A DNA stretch of 16,400 bases, taken from NCBI GenBank assembly GCA_905197115.1, contig CAJJXN010000030.1:1-16400 (forward strand), in the 5' to 3' direction. Positions within the stretch are counted from its first letter, which is position 1; every line of letters starts with the position of its first letter. The notes beneath the pieces are model-generated. The model saw nothing but the letters and a program-made list of their open reading frames with translations, had not been told where the DNA came from and ran no database searches. Position numbers and translations under genes: made by a program. The stretch comes from an uncultured Bacillota bacterium (GTDB lineage: Bacteria > Bacillota_I > Bacilli_A > RFN20 > CAG-631). This document shows, in pieces, positions 1 to 5,416 of this stretch.

Positions 1-321
1 CGAGGATACGCAAAAAAATACAGGGACGTGCTGCAAAACACGCCGCATTCCCTTTTTTTGTGTTGCGCCTATCCGGACTTTCTGGAAAGCTATGCCGGGC
101 GCGGCTTCCCTGCCGGAGTGCAGGAGAGTGCAAAGGACCTTTTATATTTTGGCGGAGAGCTGAACGTGGCGGCACAGAAAGGGGTTGACCGCCTGATCGC
201 ACGCCGGATGCGTACCGTTATCACCGAGGACGAGGACGGAGACGGAATCTTGCCGGGCTATTTGCCGGAGCACGTGCGGCTTTTTGCGGCGAAATTACAG
301 GAACGACTGCAAGGAAAATAA
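1..321 (+). CDS. 3' end of an unrecognised gene (partial, GC-rich)
   Basis: The reading frame is open from base 1 to a TAA at 319-321, about 106 codons. It has no convincing start in the window, so this is the C-terminal part of a longer protein. The visible part is soluble-looking, with a mixed hydrophobic and acidic composition, a short acidic stretch (EDEDGDG) and an amphipathic C-terminal helix ending in LQERLQGK. I see no domain motif I can name. Codon use is GC-rich at third positions, quite unlike every other gene here, so it probably comes from a different genome or a recently acquired segment. A tRNA promoter begins 28 bases after its stop. The protein is real by codon pattern, but its function is unknown. 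Confidence 0.6.
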   Translation, partial: RGYAKKYRDVLQNTPHSLFLCCAYPDFLESYAGRGFPAGVQESAKDLLYFGGELNVAAQKGVDRLIARRMRTVITEDEDGDGILPGYLPEHVRLFAAKLQERLQGK

Positions 322-349
322 AAAAATCAGAAAATTTCGCAAATAGGTG

Positions 350-378
350 TTGACAAAAGTCTTTTCCTGTGGTATGAT
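350..378 (+). promoter_or_regulatory. Promoter of the tRNA-Lys/tRNA-Leu unit
   Basis: TTGACA at 350-355 and TATGAT at 373-378 are separated by exactly 17 bases. A TG one base before the -10 element (370-371) makes it an extended -10. The predicted transcript starts about 10 bases before the tRNA-Lys 5' end. It is a consensus housekeeping sigma promoter and lies on the GC-rich side of the suspected junction. Confidence 0.85.
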
Positions 379-395
379 ATACGGGTGCCTGACAA

Positions 396-471
396 GCCCC
401 TGTAGCTCAGATGGTAGAGCACTTGACTTTTAATCAAGGGGTCACGCGTTCAAATCGCGTACAGGATACCA
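396..471 (+). tRNA. tRNA-Lys (anticodon TTT) with mismatched acceptor stem
   Basis: The body is a normal 76-base tRNA with encoded CCA: D stem GCTC/GAGC, anticodon stem CTTGA/TCAAG with loop CTTTTAA (anticodon TTT, 429-431), T stem ACGCG/CGCGT with loop TTCAAAT, discriminator A468 and CCA 469-471. The acceptor stem fails. The 5' strand GCCCCTG (396-402) should pair with ACAGGAT (461-467), but only positions 3 and 4, plus a G-T at position 1, pair. The expected 5' strand would be ATCCTGT. The 5' end therefore seems to come from a different tRNA than the rest. As assembled, this would not be a functional lysine tRNA. Confidence 0.85.
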
Positions 472-472
472 T

Positions 473-561
473 GCCCAAGTGGCGAAATCGGTAGACGCAC
501 AGGACTTAAAATCCTGTGGGTAGTGATACCCGTGCCGGTTCGATTCCGGCCTTGGGCACCA
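473..561 (+). tRNA. tRNA-Leu (anticodon TAA)
   Basis: An 89-base class II tRNA beginning one base after tRNA-Lys. The acceptor GCCCAAG (473-479) pairs perfectly with CTTGGGC (551-557), followed by A and an encoded CCA. The anticodon loop CTTAAAA gives TAA at 507-509. The long variable arm (around TGGGTAGTGATACCCG) and the T arm GCCGG/CCGGC are intact. It is co-transcribed with tRNA-Lys from the promoter at 350-378 and ends at the terminator just downstream. Confidence 0.97.
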
Positions 562-571
562 CTTGTTAAAT

Positions 572-601
572 AAGCCTCATATCGAGGCTTTTTATTTTTT
601 T
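572..601 (+). terminator. Intrinsic terminator of the tRNA unit
   Basis: AAGCCTC (572-578) pairs with GAGGCTT (584-590) around a 5-base loop and is followed by a T-rich tract (591-601). It begins 11 bases after the tRNA-Leu CCA. Confidence 0.9.
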
Positions 602-657
602 AAGTTTTAAAACGATTTTTTAAGACAAAAACGAAAAATAAGTCTATATTTTTTTAT

Positions 658-686
658 TTGACTTTTATCTAAACATTTTGTATATT
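658..686 (+). promoter_or_regulatory. Putative promoter P1 in the gap before the GH31 gene
   Basis: TTGACT (658-663) and TATATT (681-686) are 17 bases apart. The predicted start is near 693, so the terminator-like hairpin at 707-734 lies only about 15 bases downstream and P1 would give mainly a ~40-base RNA. The region is extremely AT-rich, so chance matches are possible. Confidence 0.45.
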
Positions 687-706
687 AATAATATAAAGTG
701 CAACTG

Positions 707-734
707 AAAAAGAGTAATGAAAGTTACTCTTTTT
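707..734 (+). terminator. Perfect 11-bp hairpin with flanking A and T runs
   Basis: AAAAAGAGTAA (707-717) pairs perfectly with TTACTCTTTTT (724-734) around a 6-base loop. With A runs on one side and T runs on the other, it would work as an intrinsic terminator on either strand. No gene ends immediately before it, because the tRNA unit already has its own terminator. It therefore acts as an attenuator or short-RNA terminator for P1, or is a relic. Confidence 0.6.
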
Positions 735-766
735 TGGTATTTATAATAATTTTAGGACATTATTTT

Positions 767-795
767 TTGACATTTTGAAAAGTATAATTTATTAT
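767..795 (+). promoter_or_regulatory. Promoter P2 for the GH31 gene
   Basis: TTGACA (767-772) and TATTAT (790-795) are 17 bases apart, a near-consensus sigma-A promoter. It lies downstream of the hairpin at 707-734. It would start around 802 and leave a leader of about 105 bases, very AT-rich and containing two copies of an AAATTTTAAATA-like sequence. The leader also carries a small inverted repeat ACCA...TGGT (873-886) just before the ribosome binding site, which could be part of an operator; this last point is weak. Confidence 0.6.
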
Positions 796-906
796 TTTCT
801 TAATTAAAAAAAATTTTAAATAACATGATTAAAATTTTAAATATAATTTGACCATTCATTATATTTTATGCTACCATTGATGTGGTCTAAAAAGAGAGGT
901 ATAAAT

Positions 907-2439
907 ATGTTTCAGTATCATAAAGAAATTCCTTTTATAAAAGATGAATATTGGTGGGGTGGTATAATAGATGAAGGGGTTTATATGCCCTATAATCAAA
1001 ATCATTCATTAAGAAATTTAAATGAGTCAAATTTTGGAAACCAAGTTACTTCATTTTTTATTTCGTCAAAAGGAAGATATTTTTATTCAAATGAACCAAT
1101 TCAATATATTATAAAAGAACGAGTTTTAATTGTAGATAGCATGGAAGAAATATTTTTGGAAGACAAGCAATCGAATTTAAGGGAAGCCTATTATGATTGG
1201 TTTCATAAATATATAAAAAAAGACGGAAAACACCCATTGATGGATATGTTTGTTTTGCCTCAATATAATACATGGATTGAAATGAATTGGAAACCAACAC
1301 AAGAAAAAATTTTAAAATATGCTCATGAAATAATTGACAATGGATATCAGCCAGGAATTCTCATGATTGATGATGGATGGCAAGAAGATTATGGGGTTTG
1401 GGAGTTTAACTCTAAATCTTTTTCTAATCCAAAAGAAATGATAAAAGAATTACATTCTTTAGGATTTAAAGTCATGTTATGGATAGTCCCATGCGTTTCT
1501 CCAGATAGTCTTACTTTTAGAGAAAATGAATCTAAAAAAATATTTTATCGCAAAAAAAATTGCGAAGAAGTTCAAATTATGCATTGGTGGGATGGCTATA
1601 GTGCAGTTTTAGATTTAACAAATCCAGAAGCTATCAAATGGTTGAAAAGTCAATGTGATCGTTTACAAAATGAATATGCTATCGACGGATTTAAATTTGA
1701 TGGAGCAGATGATGATTTTTATCCATATGAAGGGAAATTTTTTAAAGAAATGCCACGAGTTCATCAATCTCGATTATATTCAGAATTTGCTTCTCAATAC
1801 GCTTTAAATGAAATGAGAGCATGTTTTAATACGCAAGGAAAAGCTTTAGCACAACGATTGACAGATAAAAGGCATTCTTGGAATGATAGAGGGATTAATA
1901 CATTAATTCCCAATGCAATAGCGATGTCTAATTTAGGATATATATTTAATTGTCCAGATATGATTGGCGGTGGTTTAGTAGGTGATTTTGTAGATGATCA
2001 ATTTCAAATTGATGAAGAATTATTTGTTCGTTATGCACAAGTGGCTACATTTTTTCCAATGATGCAATTTTCATTAGCTCCATGGAAAGCACTCTCAATT
2101 AAAAATAACCAAATTGTGCATAAATGTTGTCAAATACATGAATCACTTAAAGATGATATCACTCTATTTGTCAAAGAAGCAGCTAACAAAGGTACTCCTA
2201 TTTTAAGAAGCTTATGTTTTGAATTTCCTGATGGTGGATTTGAAAATATTAAAGATCAATTTATGTTAGGAGATAAATACTTAATTGCTCCCATAGTCAC
2301 AAAAAATACATATTCTCGTGAAGTTGTTTTGCCAAAGGGAAAATGGTTAGACGATTTAGGCAAAGTGTATGAGGGTGGGCAATGCATTACAATATCTGTT
2401 CCTTTAGAAAGAGTTCCATATTTTATTAAACAAAATTAA
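907..2439 (+). CDS. GH31 family alpha-glycosidase, MYORG-like
   Basis: A 510-residue cytoplasmic protein without a signal peptide. It has the glycoside hydrolase family 31 pattern: an N-terminal beta region (GNQVTSFFISSKGRY), then a TIM barrel with IDDGWQ and LGFKVMLWIVPCVSPDS. The proposed nucleophile is Asp265 in FKFDGAD. The RxxxxW.D-type segment is HSWNDRG, and the proposed acid/base is Asp351 in CPDMIGGG. A small C-terminal beta domain follows. By family it should hydrolyse alpha-linked sugars with retention; the FKFD motif points to the MYORG-like branch (human MYORG is an alpha-galactosidase) rather than classic alpha-glucosidases. The substrate is inferred only. The ATG at 907 is chosen because AGAGAGG (893-899) sits 7 bases before it; an upstream in-frame ATG at 868 has no ribosome binding site. 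No sugar transporter or regulator is adjacent. Confidence 0.88.
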   Translation: MFQYHKEIPFIKDEYWWGGIIDEGVYMPYNQNHSLRNLNESNFGNQVTSFFISSKGRYFYSNEPIQYIIKERVLIVDSMEEIFLEDKQSNLREAYYDWFHKYIKKDGKHPLMDMFVLPQYNTWIEMNWKPTQEKILKYAHEIIDNGYQPGILMIDDGWQEDYGVWEFNSKSFSNPKEMIKELHSLGFKVMLWIVPCVSPDSLTFRENESKKIFYRKKNCEEVQIMHWWDGYSAVLDLTNPEAIKWLKSQCDRLQNEYAIDGFKFDGADDDFYPYEGKFFKEMPRVHQSRLYSEFASQYALNEMRACFNTQGKALAQRLTDKRHSWNDRGINTLIPNAIAMSNLGYIFNCPDMIGGGLVGDFVDDQFQIDEELFVRYAQVATFFPMMQFSLAPWKALSIKNNQIVHKCCQIHESLKDDITLFVKEAANKGTPILRSLCFEFPDGGFENIKDQFMLGDKYLIAPIVTKNTYSREVVLPKGKWLDDLGKVYEGGQCITISVPLERVPYFIKQN

Positions 2440-2464
2440 AATTCCTCAAAAAGGAATTTTTTTG
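2438..2464 (+). terminator. Terminator after the GH31 gene
   Basis: AAAATTCCT (2438-2446) pairs with AGGAATTTT (2452-2460) around a 5-base loop and runs into Ts. It overlaps the last bases of the stop codon, so the GH31 gene is a single-gene unit. Confidence 0.85.
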
Positions 2465-2488
2465 TGTAAGATTATTTCAAAAAAAATA

Positions 2489-2517
2489 TATATTTTTCAT
2501 CTAAAATAGAATATAAT
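2489..2517 (+). promoter_or_regulatory. Candidate promoter of the DUF1538/PII operon
   Basis: A consensus TATAAT lies at 2512-2517. The sequence 17 bases upstream (TATATT, 2489-2494) is a poor -35. The transcript would begin about 25 bases before the first start codon. No regulator box is recognisable. Confidence 0.45.
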
Positions 2518-2547
2518 TAAAAAGAGTAATATGAAAGGAGAATGCTA

Positions 2548-4056
2548 ATGAAAAAAGAATTTCTAAAAAAAATAAAAGAAGCACTTCTTTCGACTTTACC
2601 GATAGTTATCATCGTTTTGATATTACATTTTAGTGGTTTAGTGAAGATTGAAAGTTCAAAAGATATGGGATTATTTATCCTCAGTTCTATCTTTTTAGTT
2701 TTTGGAATGGGGTTATTTACTTTGGGTTCTGATATGGCGATGACACCGATGGGAGAGCATGTTGGAGAAGAGGTTATTAAATCGCGAAAGTTATGGTTGG
2801 CCATTATTATTATCTTTATTTTAGGAACCTTAATAACTATCGCTGAACCAGATTTATCTGTACTTGCTAATCAAGTTCCTGTTAACTCTATGCTCCTTAT
2901 TTTAATCGTATCATTTGGTGTTGGATTTTTTTTAGTGATATCGTTGCTAAGAATTATTTTTAAAATTGATTTAAGGTTATTGCTTATTGTATCTTATTCA
3001 TTTATATTTATTTTATCTCTTTTTTCAAACAAAGCTTTTTTACCTTTATCTTTTGATTCAGGAGGGGTAACAACTGGGCCAATAACGGTACCATTTTTAA
3101 TGGCTTTAGGAGTAGGAATTGCTTCCGTTAGTGGCGGTAAAAATAATCGTTCAGATAGTTTTGGAATGGTGGCTCTTTGTTCAATAGGCCCGATTTTAGC
3201 TGTTATGTTAATGAGTTTGTTTGTAAAAAATGTTCTTATTTATGAAGAAACAATTGCTGTTTCTCATGGAAGTATCTTAAAAGACATGCTATTTGGGTTT
3301 GGTCATTCTTTAAAAGAAGTGGGAATTGCTTTATTGCCCATTTTAGTGTTTTTTTATATTTTTCAATTTTTTACAATAAAATTGCCTAAGAAAAGATTAA
3401 TTAAAATTTTTGTGGGGATTTTGTATACTTATTTAGGATTATCATTTTTCTTGACATCAGTTAATATTGGCTTTATGCCTATTGGAACTTTAATTGGTGA
3501 AACTTTGGCTGATTCTTCTTATTATTGGATTTTAATCCCGTTAGGATTTATTATGGGAGTTTTTGTTGTATTGGCAGAACCTGCAGTACATACTTTAAAC
3601 AATCAAGTGGAAGAGATTAGTGGGGGAACGATTTCAAAAAAATCAATGCTTATAAGTTTATCTATAGGTGTAGGCATTTCTTTAGCTTTATCGATGATTC
3701 GTATTATATGCAAATTTAGTGTGATGTGGTATTTAATACCTGGATATTTAATTGCTTTAATATTAAGCTTATTTGTTCCTAAAGTGTATACTGCTATCGC
3801 GTTTGATTCAGGAGGAGTTGCTTCTGGACCAATGACAGCTGGATTTATTTTGCCTTTTGCTATTGGTGCATGTTCTATAACCGGAACAAATATTTTAGAG
3901 GGTGGCTTTGGAATTGTAGCGATGGTTGCGATGACGCCTCTAATTACAATTCAATTATTAGGTTTTAATGCAGTAATGAAGGAAAAAATTCGTCGTCAAA
4001 TTAATGCAAAACGTATACAAGAAAAAGATGAAAATACCATTATTTACTTTGATTAA
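2548..4056 (+). CDS. DUF1538 multi-pass membrane protein with internal duplication
   Basis: A 502-residue integral membrane protein with about a dozen hydrophobic segments, matching what I know of the DUF1538 family. Two homologous halves are visible. Half 1 has AEP at 99-101 and FDSGGVTTGP from 169; half 2 has AEP at 343-345 and FDSGGVASGP from 419. Each is followed by a glycine-rich FG(M/I)VA segment and a proline-containing helix. Charged Glu and Asp inside otherwise hydrophobic segments, repeated in both halves, suggest a transport or ion pathway made from a duplicated unit. The transported species is unknown. The start at 2548 is chosen because AGGAG (2536-2540) lies 7 bases upstream; the ATG at 2542 is too close. 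Two PII-like genes follow at 14- and 2-base gaps, so the protein is probably controlled by or linked to PII-type signalling. Its stop overlaps the next gene's ribosome binding site. Confidence 0.85.
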   Translation: MKKEFLKKIKEALLSTLPIVIIVLILHFSGLVKIESSKDMGLFILSSIFLVFGMGLFTLGSDMAMTPMGEHVGEEVIKSRKLWLAIIIIFILGTLITIAEPDLSVLANQVPVNSMLLILIVSFGVGFFLVISLLRIIFKIDLRLLLIVSYSFIFILSLFSNKAFLPLSFDSGGVTTGPITVPFLMALGVGIASVSGGKNNRSDSFGMVALCSIGPILAVMLMSLFVKNVLIYEETIAVSHGSILKDMLFGFGHSLKEVGIALLPILVFFYIFQFFTIKLPKKRLIKIFVGILYTYLGLSFFLTSVNIGFMPIGTLIGETLADSSYYWILIPLGFIMGVFVVLAEPAVHTLNNQVEEISGGTISKKSMLISLSIGVGISLALSMIRIICKFSVMWYLIPGYLIALILSLFVPKVYTAIAFDSGGVASGPMTAGFILPFAIGACSITGTNILEGGFGIVAMVAMTPLITIQLLGFNAVMKEKIRRQINAKRIQEKDENTIIYFD

Positions 4057-4070
4057 AGGAGTAAGATAAT

Positions 4071-4442
4071 ATGAAAGAAAAAAAGAAAAATTTAAAGAAA
4101 AAGCAAACCAAAAGCCAAATTCAAAAATTAGAGTTAATGATAACGGTTTTAAATCGAGGAAAAGCACAAAAGATAATTCCTTTATTTGAAAAATATGATG
4201 TTACTTTACATACCATTTTATTAGGACGAGGCACGGCTAATTCTGAAATATTAAGTTATTTAGGATTGGCAGAAACTTCTAAAGACATTGTTTTAAGTTT
4301 TGTAAAAAAAAATAAAATTCTTTCTATTTATGAAGAATTGAATCCCTATTTAAAACGAAATGGGAATGGAATCTCATTTACAATTCCTTTGACGAGTATG
4401 GTAGGAATGACAATGTATAAATTTTTAACAAAAGGAGCATAA
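4071..4442 (+). CDS. PII-like regulatory protein, first copy (Lys-rich N-terminus)
   Basis: A 123-residue protein. The first ~20 residues are almost all Lys, Gln and Asn. Then comes a PII (GlnB) type ferredoxin-like fold: beta strand LELMITVLNRGKA, helix, strand TLHTILLGRGTA, a short T-loop, strand DIVLSFVKK, helix, and a terminal GNGISFTIPL strand corresponding to the GDGKIFVLPV region of GlnB. The T-loop is much shorter than in GlnB and lacks the uridylylated tyrosine. The lysine after GxG that contacts ATP phosphates in classic PII is replaced by isoleucine, so effector binding may differ. AAAGGAG (4055-4061) gives the start. It sits between the DUF1538 gene and a second PII-like gene, and may form trimers that act on the DUF1538 protein; that role is inferred. 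Confidence 0.72.
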   Translation: MKEKKKNLKKKQTKSQIQKLELMITVLNRGKAQKIIPLFEKYDVTLHTILLGRGTANSEILSYLGLAETSKDIVLSFVKKNKILSIYEELNPYLKRNGNGISFTIPLTSMVGMTMYKFLTKGA

Positions 4443-4444
4443 AC

Positions 4445-4771
4445 ATGAACCAAGAAAATAAATTTGAAGTAATTTTTTGTATCGTAAATCATGGTTTTAC
4501 AGATGTAGTAATGGAAGCAGCTAAAAAGAATGGTGCGCGTGGTGGAACAATCATGAATGCAAGAGGAACTGCAACCGAAGAAACAGAAAAATTTTATGGA
4601 ATAGCAATTACTCCTGAAAAAGAAATTGTTATGATTATCGTTGAGCATGAAAAAAAAGATAGTATAATGAAGGCGATTTATGATGAAGCTGGATTATCTA
4701 GTTTAGGGCAGGGAATTGTATTTTCACTTCCAATTTCTCATGTCGCTGGTATGAATATAGAAGAAAAATAA
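4445..4771 (+). CDS. PII-like regulatory protein, second copy
   Basis: A 108-residue protein of the P-II nitrogen-regulator type: strand FEVIFCIVNHG, helix DVVMEAAKKNGA, strand GGTIMNARGTAT, a shortened T-loop, strand EIVMIIVEHEKKD, helix, and GQGIVFSLPI as the C-terminal strand. It differs clearly from the upstream copy and has no basic extension, so the two are paralogues rather than a recent duplication. The classic T-loop tyrosine and the post-GxG lysine are missing. The gene begins 2 bases after the upstream stop, with AAAGGAG (4431-4437) 7 bases before the ATG, so the two are surely co-translated. Together they could form homo- or heterotrimers regulating the membrane protein; this is not shown by sequence. 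Confidence 0.78.
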   Translation: MNQENKFEVIFCIVNHGFTDVVMEAAKKNGARGGTIMNARGTATEETEKFYGIAITPEKEIVMIIVEHEKKDSIMKAIYDEAGLSSLGQGIVFSLPISHVAGMNIEEK

Positions 4772-4784
4772 AAAAAAGAAAAAA

Positions 4785-5297
4785 TTAATTTTCTTTTTGC
4801 AAAGAGATTAAAAAATTTTTAATCTCTTTTTTATTTTTTAAAATAATTATATTCTTATTCAAAGTTGCGCACATATTTAAAATCTTAGGACGACTTTGCT
4901 TATAAAAATCTTTTCTAACCCATTTTAGAAAATCTTTAGATAATTTTTCATTGCATAAAATACTTCTTGATTCACGCGGTTTATTTTTAAATTGAAAATA
5001 ACGTTTAATAACACGAAAATAACATAAATAGCTCTTCATATCCAAAAAGATAATCGTATCACATAATTCAAAACGCTTTGTCGCTTTTTTTAAAAAGTTT
5101 CCGTCACAAATCCATTTATCTTGAGAAATAAATGAATAAATAGTATTTTCGATATCATTTAATTCGTTTTCTTGCCAATCATGTTTCCATACAATCGTAT
5201 CTAAATGAAGATATGGAATCTTTAAAATATGTGCAATTTTTTTTGTCAAAGTAGATTTACCACTTCCAGAATTTCCTAAAACAACGATTTTATTCAT
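4785..5297 (-). CDS. FlaR/adenylate-kinase-like P-loop kinase (topology-modulation family)
   Basis: A 170-residue soluble P-loop protein. Walker A is GNSGSGKS (residues 8-15). Then follow LHLD (30-33) with a following tryptophan, WICDGN (62-67) and DTIIFLD (80-86), the order seen in the family annotated as DNA topology modulation protein FlaR. These are small nucleoside- or nucleotide-kinase-like enzymes whose true substrate is unclear; the 'topology' name is historical. The C-terminal third is basic (arginine and lysine rich), as expected for the lid region. The ATG at 5297 has an AGAGGG-type ribosome binding site. It is transcribed divergently from the DUF5677-like gene and converges on the PII operon, whose terminator overlaps its 3' end. 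It is probably a single-gene unit. Confidence 0.82.
   Translation of the reverse strand: MNKIVVLGNSGSGKSTLTKKIAHILKIPYLHLDTIVWKHDWQENELNDIENTIYSFISQDKWICDGNFLKKATKRFELCDTIIFLDMKSYLCYFRVIKRYFQFKNKPRESRSILCNEKLSKDFLKWVRKDFYKQSRPKILNMCATLNKNIIILKNKKEIKNFLISLQKEN
4801..4833 (+). terminator. Terminator of the PII operon, inside the convergent gene
   Basis: AAAGAGATTAAAAA (4801-4814) is repeated inverted at 4816-4829 and followed by Ts. On the plus strand this is a long, AT-rich terminator hairpin. It lies within the last codons of the minus-strand P-loop gene. A weaker AAAAAGAAAA/TTTTCTTTTT hairpin (4773-4798) may end transcription from the other side. Confidence 0.65.
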
Positions 5298-5316
5298 ATG
5301 CTTCCCTCTTTATAAA

Positions 5317-5345
5317 ATTATATAATATCTAAAAAAAAATAACAA
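5317..5345 (-). promoter_or_regulatory. Promoter of the P-loop kinase gene
   Basis: On the minus strand TTGTTA (5345-5340) and TATAAT (5322-5317) are 17 bases apart. The -10 lies about 20 bases before the start codon. Confidence 0.6.
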
Positions 5346-5388
5346 TATACTAAAAAAAATTTAGATAGCAAACTAAACTCAAATAGTG

Positions 5389-5394
5389 TATACT
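5389..5394 (+). promoter_or_regulatory. Likely -10 element of the DUF5677-like gene
   Basis: TATACT at 5389-5394 lies 22 bases before the ATG at 5417. The sequence 17 bases upstream is not a recognisable -35, so the promoter is weak or depends on an activator. It is divergent from the minus promoter at 5317-5345, about 45 bases away. Confidence 0.4.
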
Positions 5395-5416
5395 AATTGA
5401 AAGCGTGGTGATTTCT

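Noticed and set aside
396..471. tRNA-Lys as an ordinary decayed pseudogene
   Set aside because: The differences are confined to the acceptor 5' strand, while every other stem is perfect. Together with the abrupt composition change this fits a junction better than decay.
868..906. Upstream ATG start for the GH31 gene
   Set aside because: There is no ribosome binding site before 868, whereas AGAGAGG sits 7 bases before the ATG at 907. The extra 13 residues do not resemble the family N-terminus.
796..906. Riboswitch in the GH31 leader
   Set aside because: The leader is almost pure A/T with only short repeats. I can recognise no conserved aptamer core.
3958..4167. Minus-strand open frame across the DUF1538/PII boundary
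   Set aside because: It is the complement of Lys/Ile-rich coding sequence, giving a Phe/Leu-rich peptide with no ribosome binding site.
4346..4648. Minus-strand open frame within the PII-like genes
   Set aside because: It is a shadow of two well-supported plus-strand genes and is cysteine- and phenylalanine-rich by reverse complement alone.
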